Below the pieces are notes generated by a model. It saw nothing but the letters and a program-made list of their open reading frames with translations. It was not told the DNA's origin and made no database searches. Positions 52,386 to 61,445 of a DNA stretch of 64,000 nt are shown one piece after another (within the stretch, counting starts at the first letter, position 1; each line of letters opens with the position of its first letter). Source of the DNA: Cohnella luojiensis (GTDB taxonomy: Bacteria; Bacillota; Bacilli; Paenibacillales; Paenibacillaceae); the NCBI RefSeq assembly GCF_004564235.1, contig NZ_SOMN01000001.1, forward strand, positions 310,001 to 374,000, read 5' to 3'. The position numbers and the translations under genes were made by a program.

Positions 52386-54110
52386 GTGACATTTCAATCG
52401 GATGAAAAACTCGCCGTTACGGCGACGGTGTCGAACATGGAATCGTACGAAGAAGCGGTAAAAAGCTTTAACTGGGCTGATGTCGAGAAACAATTTTCTT
52501 GGGTATCGACCGGCAAGGTGAACATGGCTTATGAAGCGATCGATCGCCATGTAGACAATGGACGCGGCGATAAAATAGCCCTCCACTACAGCGATAACCA
52601 GCGCGAGCAAAGCTATACCTTCGCGGAAATGTCGAGGCAATCCAACAGGTTCGCGAACGTGCTTGGCGGATTAGGCGTAGAGAAGGGCGACCGCGTATTT
52701 ATTTTTATGCCGCGGACACCTGAGCTGTATTTCAGCTTGTTCGGCGCGCTGAAGGTCGGAGCGGTTGTCGGACCGTTATTCGAGGCATTCATGGAAACAG
52801 CCGTAAGGGATCGATTGCAGGATAGCGGCGCGGTTGCGATCGTGACGACGCCTGCATTACTGTCACGCATACCTCGGTCGGAATTGCCGGATTTGAAGCA
52901 TATCATCGTATTCGGTGATTCGGTAGAAGAAGCGGATGGAATCGTGGCTTATCGTTCCGCGATGGAGTCGGCCTCCGATAAAGCGGAAATAACCTTCCTA
53001 GACCGGGAAGATGGACTCATTCTTCATTACACCTCAGGTTCTACGGGTAAGCCTAAAGGAGTCTTCCATGTCCAGAACGCGATGCTCCAGCATTATCATA
53101 CCGGTCGCATCGTCTTGGATCTTCGCGAGGACGATGTGTATTGGTGCACGGCCGATCCGGGCTGGGTAACCGGAACCTCGTACGGCATATTCGCGCCTTG
53201 GTTAAACGGGGTAACCAACGTCGTTCGCGGAGGCAGGTTCAGTCCTCAAGATTGGTATTCAACGATTCAAAAATATAAAGTAACCGTATGGTACAGCGCG
53301 CCAACGGCATTCCGCATGCTGATGGGAGCGGGAGACGACGTTGTTAAGAACTTCGACTTGTCCAGCTTGCGCCATGTGCTAAGCGTTGGCGAGCCCCTGA
53401 ATCCCGAAGTCGTCCGTTGGGGCAATAAGACGTACGGCCAGCGCATTCACGACACTTGGTGGATGACGGAAACAGGGGGGCAGCTCATCTGCAACTACCC
53501 GAGCATGGAAATTAAGCCAGGATCGATGGGTCGTCCGATTCCCGGAGTCCAGGCGGCGATCATCGACGATCAGGGCAACGTGCTTCCGCCGTTCCGGATG
53601 GGCAATCTCGCGATCCAAACCCCTTGGCCGTCCATGATGCGCAAAGTGTGGAACAATCCGACGAAGTACGCGGAATATTTCCACATCCCCGGGTGGTACG
53701 TATCGGGAGATTCCGCTTACCAGGATGAAGAAGGCTATTTCTGGTTCCAGGGACGGATAGATGACGTCATCAACACTTCCGGAGAGCGCGTCGGACCGTT
53801 CGAGGTCGAGAGCAAGCTAGTCGAGCATCCGGCCGTTGCCGAAGCAGGAGTAATCGGCAAGCCGGACCCGTTGCGCGGGGAAATCATCAAGGCGTTTATC
53901 TCGCTCCGTGAAGGCTTCACGCCGACGGATGAGCTTAAAGCGGACATTTCCAAGTTCGTGAAAGAAGGTCTTTCCGCCCATGCGTCTCCGCGGGAGATCG
54001 AGTTCAAAGACAAGCTTCCGAAAACCCGAAGCGGAAAAATCATGCGCAGGGTATTGAAAGCATGGGAGTTGAACTTGCCGACGGGAGATTTGTCTACGAT
54101 CGAGGATTAG
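52386..54110 (+). CDS. acsA: Acetyl-CoA synthetase
   Basis: Activates acetate to acetyl-CoA through acetyl-AMP. 574 residues. P-loop-like YTSGSTGKPKGVF, WWMTETGG, GDSAYQDEEGYFWFQGRIDD and LPKTRSGKIMRR, where Lys551 is the expected AcuA target. GTG start after GGAAGGTGATGTATC. Divergent from acuA-acuC. Confidence 0.95.
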   Translation: MTFQSDEKLAVTATVSNMESYEEAVKSFNWADVEKQFSWVSTGKVNMAYEAIDRHVDNGRGDKIALHYSDNQREQSYTFAEMSRQSNRFANVLGGLGVEKGDRVFIFMPRTPELYFSLFGALKVGAVVGPLFEAFMETAVRDRLQDSGAVAIVTTPALLSRIPRSELPDLKHIIVFGDSVEEADGIVAYRSAMESASDKAEITFLDREDGLILHYTSGSTGKPKGVFHVQNAMLQHYHTGRIVLDLREDDVYWCTADPGWVTGTSYGIFAPWLNGVTNVVRGGRFSPQDWYSTIQKYKVTVWYSAPTAFRMLMGAGDDVVKNFDLSSLRHVLSVGEPLNPEVVRWGNKTYGQRIHDTWWMTETGGQLICNYPSMEIKPGSMGRPIPGVQAAIIDDQGNVLPPFRMGNLAIQTPWPSMMRKVWNNPTKYAEYFHIPGWYVSGDSAYQDEEGYFWFQGRIDDVINTSGERVGPFEVESKLVEHPAVAEAGVIGKPDPLRGEIIKAFISLREGFTPTDELKADISKFVKEGLSAHASPREIEFKDKLPKTRSGKIMRRVLKAWELNLPTGDLSTIED

Positions 54111-54132
54111 GAAGTTGCTTTGACATAAATAA

Positions 54133-54183
54133 ACGAAAAGCCCCCGACTTCGTCCATAACGACGAGGAGGGGGCTTTCGTTTG
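54133..54183. terminator. Bidirectional terminator, acsA/PBP
   Basis: ACGAAAGCCCCC-type stem with its complement; T-rich right flank. Confidence 0.8.
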
Positions 54184-54191
54184 CTTGGCAA

Positions 54192-57100
54192 CTATAGTCC
54201 GCTTCTTACCTCGACAGGCGAAGTGGGAGGCGACTCGCCGGACGGGCTAATCGCCGTTACGCGATACCAGCCGGATGACAGCGGTGCGATATACTCGAAA
54301 CTCGTAGATTCCGTCGTTCCGAGAAGTTTATATTTACCGTTGGATGTCGTGCTATACCATACTTGATATTGCGTTATGCCTTGATCGCTAGGATTGGCGT
54401 CCCATTTCAGCGTAACGCCGATTTCCGTTCCTTGCGCGCTAAATCCGCTAGGCGCGGTAGGGTGGATTCCGTTGTTCCCGCCGTTATTATCATTCGGGAA
54501 TCCCGGGTCGGTTCCATCACCGGGATCGCCTCCATTAGGATCGTTCGGATCGATATTCCCCGGCAAGCCGTCAGTCCAAACCTTCTCGCTTGGAGCGGAT
54601 TCATTGCCGGCTACGTCGACGGCGGTTACATAATAGCTGTAATATTGGCCAGAGGTAATATAATTTATGAACTTCGGATCCTCTCCCGTCGGAACAGAAG
54701 CCTCTACTTTCTGGTAGTTGACGCCATCGATAGAACGGTACAGTCTGTATCCTGCCACATCCGCCTGAGCGGAAGGGGTGAATGTGATTCTCGCAAGTCC
54801 GTTAAGCGTTTCGACCGAAATGTACGTTAGGGCGTTAGGGATCGCTCCATCTTCTACGCGCGGATCGATCTTTGAAGGCGCGCTTTGCGCCGCATCCTTC
54901 GGTAAGTAGTACGATAGCGCCTTGCGGGACTGGGAGGAAACTTGGCCGAGCTTCGCTTTCAATTCCTCAATAAGCGTGTCGAGCGGCGTTTCCCGTACGA
55001 CCATGATAGATTCGCGCAATAAATCTTCCGGCGTCCCGGGTTGCGGCATGTAATTGACCCCGTTGTAAGAAATATACTTCAACTTAACGAGGGCATCGTC
55101 TTCCTCCGTCGGAATGAATTTGCGGTTGAAAATATCCGTAACGAGCTTGCCGGCCGACTTGGTTAGCTCGGTAGGGAGCTTGCCGCTTACGCTAGACACC
55201 GTCATGGAGACGATGCCGTTCGGCTTTTCGAAGGACTTGGTCGGGAAAAGCTCCGGTTTGGCATCCGTTACTTCGTTCATTATTTTCGCCCAGATGGAAC
55301 GAGCGCGACCATGGCTATCCTTGGATAACGTATGGATTACCTTCTCGTACCCGGCCCATACGCCGAGAGTAATATCCGGAGTGTAGCCTTCGAACCAGAC
55401 GTCTCCGTAGTTTTGGGTCGTTCCCGTCTTGCCGACTATAGGAATGCTCTTATAATTTTTGAATTGGGACATAAGCGACGTCGCCGTTCCGTTGGTTACG
55501 ACGGTGCGAAGCATATCGGTCATCAGATAAGCCGATTGATCGGATACGACTTGTTTTGGATCCGCTTTGTGTTTGTAAATGCTCTTATTATTGGAGTCTC
55601 GGATCTCTTCGATCAAGTAGGCATCGTTGAATACGCCTTTGTTCGCGATTGCGGCATATGCGTTCGTCAATTCCTCGACCGATACCCCGTATTTCAATCC
55701 CCCGATGACGCCGGTTTGGGCTCCATCGTCCTCCTTCACCAAAGTGGTGATCCCCAGGGAACGAGCGAACGCCCAGGAATCCTTGATGGTGACCTTGTTC
55801 AGAAAGATTTTCAAGGCAGGGATGTTGTAAGAATGGTTAAGCGCTTGGCGGGCGGTCACGAGTCCTGAATAACGGTTGTTGGAGTTTTTCGGGATATGGT
55901 AACCCCCTCCGCCGTTTTTCAGAATGATGGGAGCATCGTCGACAACGCTTCCCGGTTGGATCAGGCCTTTATCGATTGCCGGTAAATAGGCGGCTATCGT
56001 CTTCATGGCCGAACCCGGCTGCCTAGTCATTTGCGTAGCGAAGTTCATCTGTTCGATATGGAAGTCCCGGCCTTCGATCATCCCCAGAATGGCGCCCGTT
56101 TTCTGGTTCATCATGACGGCAGCGATCTGCTCAACGCCTTTAACGGGATGATCCGGCGCGAAGTTTTCCGGATTTTCGGCGATTTCATGCATGAGATTAT
56201 ACACTTTTTTGTCGATCGTAGTTGTGACTTTGTATCCGCTGCGCAGTAATTGTCCGCGAGCTTCCTCGATCAAGTCCGAGTTTTCTTTTTTCTTCAAGTC
56301 TTCGCGAGTCAGCTCGGGGTTCATCTGCAAGACGAGTACTTCGGCCGCTTGGCGTTCGACTTCTAGCATCAGGTAGGGATAGGTGTTATAAGCCTTCTCG
56401 CTAGGCTTGGCTAGAGAGCTGTAAAGATCGAACGCTAAAGCTTCTTCGTATTGTGCCTGATTAATCTTCTTCTCCTCAAGCATACGGCTAAGCACGAGCT
56501 TCTGCCGCGTTACCGCGCGCTTGAAATTTTTCTCGTTAAAATCCCCTTTGCCGTTGAACGCGGAAAACAGGGAAGGGAGCTGCGGTACGCCAGCCAAATA
56601 AGCGGCTTGCGCGATATTGAGGTTGTCGAGTTTTTCGATTCCGAAAATGCCTTTGGACGCGGCTTTGATTCCGAATACTTGATATCCGGAAGAGCCATTG
56701 CCGTAAGGGACTTTATTCAAATAAGCCGTTATGATTTCTTTTTTGCTTAAGAATCTTTCCAGGCGCAGCGACAGGAAGATTTCCTTAGCTTTCCGGCTGG
56801 ACGTTTGATCTAGGTTAAGGAACACGCGCCTAGCCAACTGCTGGGTGATCGTACTCCCGCCGGTTTGAACGCTTTCGTTCAATAATTGCTGCCTGACTGC
56901 CCGGAACAAGCCATTCGTGTCGATTCCGGGATGGGTGAAGAAGTTCTTGTCTTCTATCGCGATAACCGCGTCGATAATCGTTTGGGGAATTTGATCGTAA
57001 GTTACCGGCCGACGGTCTTCCTCGGAGCGTAATTGCCCGATTGGAGTGCCATCGTTGAAATAGACGAAACCGGTAATCGCATTCTCGTTAATCTTCTCCT

Positions 57101-57299
57101 CGATCAAGCCGCGTTTGCGAATCGGATCGTCGTGGACCAATGAAGCTATGTATCCCGTGACTGCGCCGGCTCCAACAAGTCCGGCAAGTACCCCGAACAG
57201 GATAAGCCATAGCACGGTAAAGCCTGCGATTTTCCCCGCCGTCTTGAATCCTTCGCCTTTAGGCTTTGGACTGGAAGGGGGGTGTTTAGTATTTGACAT
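54192..57299 (-). CDS. Class A penicillin-binding protein with two FN3 domains
   Basis: PBP1A-type glycosyltransferase-transpeptidase, 1035 residues. Membrane anchor about 23-55; GT51 domain with EDKNFFTHPGID at 116-127 (catalytic Glu116) and GGSTITQQLARR; transpeptidase SxxK at 430-433 (GSAMKT), KTGTTQNYGD later. Then two fibronectin type III domains separated by an acidic Asp/Pro/Gly/Asn linker; the tail is outside the cell and may bind wall or other proteins. Start after AAGGAGG at 57299. Some Bacillus PonA have a similar FN3 tail. Confidence 0.94.
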   Translation of the reverse strand: MSNTKHPPSSPKPKGEGFKTAGKIAGFTVLWLILFGVLAGLVGAGAVTGYIASLVHDDPIRKRGLIEEKINENAITGFVYFNDGTPIGQLRSEEDRRPVTYDQIPQTIIDAVIAIEDKNFFTHPGIDTNGLFRAVRQQLLNESVQTGGSTITQQLARRVFLNLDQTSSRKAKEIFLSLRLERFLSKKEIITAYLNKVPYGNGSSGYQVFGIKAASKGIFGIEKLDNLNIAQAAYLAGVPQLPSLFSAFNGKGDFNEKNFKRAVTRQKLVLSRMLEEKKINQAQYEEALAFDLYSSLAKPSEKAYNTYPYLMLEVERQAAEVLVLQMNPELTREDLKKKENSDLIEEARGQLLRSGYKVTTTIDKKVYNLMHEIAENPENFAPDHPVKGVEQIAAVMMNQKTGAILGMIEGRDFHIEQMNFATQMTRQPGSAMKTIAAYLPAIDKGLIQPGSVVDDAPIILKNGGGGYHIPKNSNNRYSGLVTARQALNHSYNIPALKIFLNKVTIKDSWAFARSLGITTLVKEDDGAQTGVIGGLKYGVSVEELTNAYAAIANKGVFNDAYLIEEIRDSNNKSIYKHKADPKQVVSDQSAYLMTDMLRTVVTNGTATSLMSQFKNYKSIPIVGKTGTTQNYGDVWFEGYTPDITLGVWAGYEKVIHTLSKDSHGRARSIWAKIMNEVTDAKPELFPTKSFEKPNGIVSMTVSSVSGKLPTELTKSAGKLVTDIFNRKFIPTEEDDALVKLKYISYNGVNYMPQPGTPEDLLRESIMVVRETPLDTLIEELKAKLGQVSSQSRKALSYYLPKDAAQSAPSKIDPRVEDGAIPNALTYISVETLNGLARITFTPSAQADVAGYRLYRSIDGVNYQKVEASVPTGEDPKFINYITSGQYYSYYVTAVDVAGNESAPSEKVWTDGLPGNIDPNDPNGGDPGDGTDPGFPNDNNGGNNGIHPTAPSGFSAQGTEIGVTLKWDANPSDQGITQYQVWYSTTSNGKYKLLGTTESTSFEYIAPLSSGWYRVTAISPSGESPPTSPVEVRSGL

Positions 57300-57466
57300 T
57301 AAGAAATCCTCCTTCAACAAACAGTACCATTATAGCACATTTAGCCATCGTTTGACTTCCCTCGATGGGGCGCGCCAAGTATGATTACCCCGCGGAATCG
57401 CTTCTGAAGCTTGCTTTCGATATTCGTTAGGCGAGCAGGAGTGAAAAAATAACCTTGCGCGAACAA

Positions 57467-57504
57467 CAAAAAAGGCTGCCCCGATGGATGTCGTGGCAGC
57501 CTTC
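57467..57504 (-). terminator. Terminator of ferritin gene
   Basis: AAGGCTGCC / GGCAGCCTT, then six T on the minus strand. Confidence 0.85.
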
Positions 57505-57510
57505 TGGCGA

Positions 57511-58017
57511 TTACAATGCCGGAGGAGTAAAGGTTCGCTGAGCGAATTCCGTGTCCATCATGAAGAAGGCATTGCTATCCTTATCGATCCGCTTTAGTTT
57601 ATTGATAATGCTGTCGAACATCGATTCTTCTTCGACCTGCTCGTCGATAAACCATTTCAAGAATTGAATCGTCGCATGCTCGCGGTCATTCATTGCGAGA
57701 TCGGAGAGGTGGTAGATTCTTCTTGTTACTTCCTGCTCATGAGCATACGCGTGTTCGAACGCATCGAGAGTGGAGGTGTACTCGTTGTTCGGAGTATCCA
57801 TCCCCGCCATCGTTACGCGTTTGCCCCGGTCGTTCAAATACTTATAAATTTTCATCGCGTGGAACTTTTCTTCCTCTGCCTGAACCATGAAGAAATTGGC
57901 GAATCCGTCCAAGCTTTCGCCCGAACAGTACGCGGCAATGGCCAAGTAGACATGCGCGGAATAAAGCTCGAAATTCAGCTGATCGTTCAACGCCTTGCTC
58001 AAGGATTCATTTAACAT
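57511..58017 (-). CDS. ftnA: Ferritin
   Basis: Non-haem iron store. 168 residues, four-helix bundle. ELYSAHVYLAIAAYC, QAEEEKFHAMKIY and EHATIQFLKWFIDEQVEEE supply the ferroxidase Glu and His ligands (Glu17, Glu50, His53, Glu/Gln in helix D). Next to the Fur-boxed DUF1450 gene. Confidence 0.94.
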   Translation of the reverse strand: MLNESLSKALNDQLNFELYSAHVYLAIAAYCSGESLDGFANFFMVQAEEEKFHAMKIYKYLNDRGKRVTMAGMDTPNNEYTSTLDAFEHAYAHEQEVTRRIYHLSDLAMNDREHATIQFLKWFIDEQVEEESMFDSIINKLKRIDKDSNAFFMMDTEFAQRTFTPPAL

Positions 58018-58076
58018 GCGCCACTCACTCCCTATACGCTATCGGATATACCCGAATTGTACCATAAATTGACGGG

Positions 58077-58301
58077 TCATCCTATTCGCTGCTTCAATTT
58101 CTCGTAAAGCACCTCGGGGGTGGGGGCGACGATGATTTCGGCTTTGCCGATCAACGCCATGCATTGTTTCGTGCACAGCTTGCATTCTCCTAGACAGTCT
58201 TTCTTCTTCTGTTTCATATCGGGAAACTCGGCCTTAAGCGTTTTATAGACGGCTTTGGAGCCGTGCTTAAAGTTCTTGCAGCAGTACTTAATTTTCCGCA
58301 T
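58077..58301 (-). CDS. DUF1450 family Cys-rich protein
   Basis: 74 residues from MRKIKYCCKNF; CLGECKLCTKQCMALI has a ferredoxin-like Cys spacing also seen in YuzB-type proteins. Possibly binds iron or Fe-S. The longer frame (from 58340) would start upstream of the expected transcription start, so I use the ATG at 58301 with AAGGTTGG before it. Promoter carries a Fur box. Confidence 0.8.
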   Translation of the reverse strand: MRKIKYCCKNFKHGSKAVYKTLKAEFPDMKQKKKDCLGECKLCTKQCMALIGKAEIIVAPTPEVLYEKLKQRIG

Positions 58302-58342
58302 TATCGGACCAACCTTCATGGAAGATTTCATATCCACCATAA

Positions 58343-58371
58343 ATGATATTAATTCTCATTATCATTGTCAA
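58343..58371 (-). promoter_or_regulatory. Promoter of the DUF1450 gene
   Basis: Minus strand TTGACA (58371-58366), 17-base spacer, TATCAT (58348-58343). Confidence 0.75.
58345..58363 (-). promoter_or_regulatory. Fur box
   Basis: GATAATGAGAATTAATATC agrees with the 19-base Fur consensus at 16 positions and fills the -35/-10 spacer. Confidence 0.75.
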
Positions 58372-58381
58372 TGGGAAAAAG

Positions 58382-58409
58382 AAAAAACCACTCCGATTCG
58401 GAGTGGTTC
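58382..58409 (-). terminator. Terminator of rpsD
   Basis: AACCACTCCG / CGGAGTGGTT, then six or seven T on the minus strand. Confidence 0.88.
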
Positions 58410-58424
58410 GCATGAAGTTTACGA

Positions 58425-59024
58425 TTAACGGCTGTAGAACTCGACGATTTGTTTAACGTCGATGTCTTGGGACAGCTCGCCGCGGTCTGGAAGACGAACA
58501 TACTTGCCTTCCATTGCGTTAGCATCGTACTCAACGTATCCTGGCAGGTGATGACGGCCTTCGGAAGCTTCTTTGATCGTTTTCAGGGAGCGGGAACGCT
58601 CGCGAAGACCGATTTTGTCACCAACTTGCACGGTGTAGGAAGCGATGTCGACCTTCTTGCCATTAACGGTCACGTGACCGTGAGATACCAATTGGCGGGA
58701 GCCGTAACGAGAGTTAGCCCAACCAAGACGATATACGAGGTTGTCGAGGCGGCTCTCAAGCAAGAACATGAAGTTCTCGCCGGCGATACCTTGTTGCTTC
58801 GATGCGCGGTCGAACAAGTTGCGGAATTGCTTCTCGTTCAAGCCGTACATGTGGCGAAGCTTTTGTTTTTCTTGCAATTGCATGCCGTATCCGCTGATTT
58901 TGCGGCGCGTGTTAGCGCCGTGTTGACCTGGAGGGAATGCGCGTTTCAATTCTTTTCCGGATCCGCTCAGGGAAATTCCAAGGCGGCGACTTAACTTGAA
59001 CTTAGGACCTGTATATCTTGACAT
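58425..59024 (-). CDS. rpsD: Ribosomal protein S4
   Basis: 30S assembly protein that binds 16S rRNA. 199 residues. [16 protein letters not shown] head, [22 protein letters not shown]4 RNA-binding domain [20 protein letters not shown]. The Firmicute form lacks the N-terminal zinc Cys cluster. Single gene with leader, as usual in Bacillales; S4 represses its own translation there. Confidence 0.97.
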   Translation of the reverse strand: MSRYTGPKFKLSRRLGISLSGSGKELKRAFPPGQHGANTRRKISGYGMQLQEKQKLRHMYGLNEKQFRNLFDRASKQQGIAGENFMFLLESRLDNLVYRLGWANSRYGSRQLVSHGHVTVNGKKVDIASYTVQVGDKIGLRERSRSLKTIKEASEGRHHLPGYVEYDANAMEGKYVRLPDRGELSQDIDVKQIVEFYSR

Positions 59025-59220
59025 GAATTAGAAAGCTCCTTTTTCAAAATGAAATTTTCTGAAAATGGGTTTCGTTGCGCGGATTTCTCCATAACCGAAT
59101 TATCGGTTCCAGTAGGGATGTTCAGCCGCAGCCCGCTGGCGGATCGTCCGAGAGGGTGTCACAAGAGCTAAGCCCAGTATTCAACAAGTTATATTATAAG
59201 AAATTGTACGCATTTGTCAA
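59025..59220 (-). promoter_or_regulatory. rpsD promoter and long leader, candidate S4 autoregulatory RNA
   Basis: Promoter TTGACA (59220-59215), 16-base spacer, TATAAT (59198-59193), about 165 bases before the ATG. The leader has a CCGATAATTCGG hairpin and GCGG/CCGC pairing. Role by analogy with the Firmicute S4 leader; structure not proven. The remaining 59221-59361 shows only A/T-rich sequence that likely holds the promoter of the next gene. Confidence 0.55.
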
Positions 59221-59361
59221 GGCACAGGATTATTTTCTTCCATAAGCAGCATAAATATAAAAATAAGCCATTAGACTATAGACTTCTATGAACCTAGTGC
59301 AAAATTCACTGTTTCATTGTATAGTTAAGGAAAGAGGACATCGGGGGCGGAGGTGTCGGGC

Positions 59362-61335
59362 ATGGTCAATAAAAGAAAAATACAGCAACAGCAAGATGTG
59401 CTAGAGGATATCGAAAGTCCATCCCGCACCCGTCAGCAGTTGCCTAACTGGCTGCAGAAACAAGACTTTACAGAAGCGGATATACCGTACATACATACCT
59501 TGTTAATTAGCAGCTTCTCGGATTGGTTCGAAGAAGTAGACGGTTTTCCGTGGCTTGGCAGCCCAATGGTGCTTCTGCATCCGGACGGTACGAGGATTCG
59601 CGTCGAGGGACAATCGGAAGATAGCGAATCCGATTTCTGGAACGCGGAGGCGATCGGGCCCACTGCGGCAAGCACTGCGCTTGAAACATGTCGGCCGACT
59701 CTTATGCGCGCCGAAGAGCATTTATCCCCTAAGCTTAGAGCATTCGATTCCATTGCCGTTCCCATTTTCACGCGGACGACCGGTTTTCCTTGCGCAATCG
59801 TCGCTTGCCTGCTGCCCGCGGGTACCGCGCAAGCCGGACAGCTTAAACTGCTTCAGGCGGCTGCGCTCCATATTCGGACTTGCATCTACCGCCATTTCGA
59901 GAATTTGTTCGTAGGCGGGTTGCTTAGGGAACGCAAGCTATCGAAGAAGGAAGAGAGCCGCAGGGATATTTTGTTCGAAGTCATGCGCAGGCTTAACGAT
60001 CACATCGACGTCGAGAATGTTCTATCGGAGGTACTCGATAGCCTTGAGCAGCTATATCCGATATGCAAAGCGGATTTATTCCTATCGCAAGACTATAATA
60101 GCCCGAATGAGAAAGTAAAGCCGCTCGCTTTCCATCTAAACGACATGGACTTATGTAAATCGGCTTTCGTGGATGGGAAAATACGGGAAGACCGCTCAGG
60201 CGGGCGTCACCAGCTTGCATTGCCTCTATCCGGCAAGCAAGGGGTATATGGCGTACTGCGGTTGGACATGCCGGAGAACGAATTCGACGATGCCGATATT
60301 AGCTTCCTGACGATGTTAGCTGCCGCAGCGGGCGCAGCCTTCGAGAAGGCCAAGCTGCATGAGCAGGCAAACGTGCTAGTCGGCGAGCTTCGACTCATCA
60401 ACGAATTAACGCAAAGGCTCAATAGCAGCCTGAAGCTGTCGGACACGATGCAATTCGCTTCGGCGGAATTGCTGACGATATTCAAGTCGGATTCCTGCTG
60501 CATCCTGCAATTCGATGCCGCGTCTCAACAATTCGTGGTCATCTCCGCCAACGTGGCGGAAATGATCGGCGAGATTTACTCCAAGGATTATGGGTTTTGC
60601 GGGGTTATATGGTCGACGAAGGAGCCGATAATCCTATCCGATTATTGCTCCGCGACACCGGTAGCCTCGCAAATGATGGACGTAACGAATTCTCGCTCGC
60701 TTCTGGCATCTCCTTTGCTGCTTAATGGCGAGGTGATTGGCGCGGTGCTAATCACTAAGCAAGAGCCTAATCATTTCTCCTATGACAATTACAAGCTCTT
60801 GCAGGTGTTATCCGCCCATCTCGGGCTAGCGATGTCTAATGCGACCTTGCATGCAGAAGTGCGAAGGATGGTCATTACGGATAATTTGACCGGGTTGTAT
60901 GCCCGTCACTACTTGAATGAGAGAATTGGCCGCAAGCAAACAAGGGATACCTCCGGCTCGCTTATCGTCGTTGATATCGACCATTTCAAAAAAATAAACG
61001 ATACTTACGGGCATCAGGTAGGGGACGACATTCTGATCCAGGTAAGCGATATTATTCGCACCTCGATTCGGGATAGCGACATAGCCGCCCGTTGGGGCGG
61101 GGAAGAGCTCGCGATTTACTTGCCGTTGCTCGGCTTAGAGCAAACCGAGCGGGTAGCGGAAAGAATCAGGCAGCGTGTCGAGACCGAGACGAATCCTCAA
61201 GTCACGGTATCTTGCGGGATCTCGGAATGGCGAATGGCGGATGACAAGGTCAGCGTGGAATCGTTGTTCTATAAGGCGGACATGGCATTATACGAAGCGA
61301 AGCACCATGGACGGAATTGCATCGTAATAGGATAA
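59362..61335 (+). CDS. Diguanylate cyclase with tandem GAF domains
   Basis: Makes cyclic di-GMP. 657 residues, soluble. Unassigned N-terminal sensor part (about 1-180), GAF-like regions at about 195-330 (RLNDHIDVENVLSEVLD) and 340-490 (RLNSSLKLSDTMQF), then GGDEF from about 500 (DNLTGLYARHYLNERI). Active site is GGEEL (about 579-583) with intact RDSD I-site five residues before, so both synthesis and product inhibition are expected. Start at ATG 59362, GGAGG 8 bases before. Confidence 0.9.
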   Translation: MVNKRKIQQQQDVLEDIESPSRTRQQLPNWLQKQDFTEADIPYIHTLLISSFSDWFEEVDGFPWLGSPMVLLHPDGTRIRVEGQSEDSESDFWNAEAIGPTAASTALETCRPTLMRAEEHLSPKLRAFDSIAVPIFTRTTGFPCAIVACLLPAGTAQAGQLKLLQAAALHIRTCIYRHFENLFVGGLLRERKLSKKEESRRDILFEVMRRLNDHIDVENVLSEVLDSLEQLYPICKADLFLSQDYNSPNEKVKPLAFHLNDMDLCKSAFVDGKIREDRSGGRHQLALPLSGKQGVYGVLRLDMPENEFDDADISFLTMLAAAAGAAFEKAKLHEQANVLVGELRLINELTQRLNSSLKLSDTMQFASAELLTIFKSDSCCILQFDAASQQFVVISANVAEMIGEIYSKDYGFCGVIWSTKEPIILSDYCSATPVASQMMDVTNSRSLLASPLLLNGEVIGAVLITKQEPNHFSYDNYKLLQVLSAHLGLAMSNATLHAEVRRMVITDNLTGLYARHYLNERIGRKQTRDTSGSLIVVDIDHFKKINDTYGHQVGDDILIQVSDIIRTSIRDSDIAARWGGEELAIYLPLLGLEQTERVAERIRQRVETETNPQVTVSCGISEWRMADDKVSVESLFYKADMALYEAKHHGRNCIVIG

Positions 61336-61344
61336 CCATATTTG

Positions 61345-61396
61345 AGAAGGAAGCTTGCTTACAGTCGCGAGACTTGGGATAGCTTCTTTTTTTTTG
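61345..61396 (+). terminator. Probable terminator
   Basis: GAAGCT / AGCTTC with adjoining pairs, long loop, nine T. Confidence 0.6.
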
Positions 61397-61445
61397 CATA
61401 TACGAAGCAAAAGGGGAGACGATACGAGTAAAAGGGGTGAAAGCC

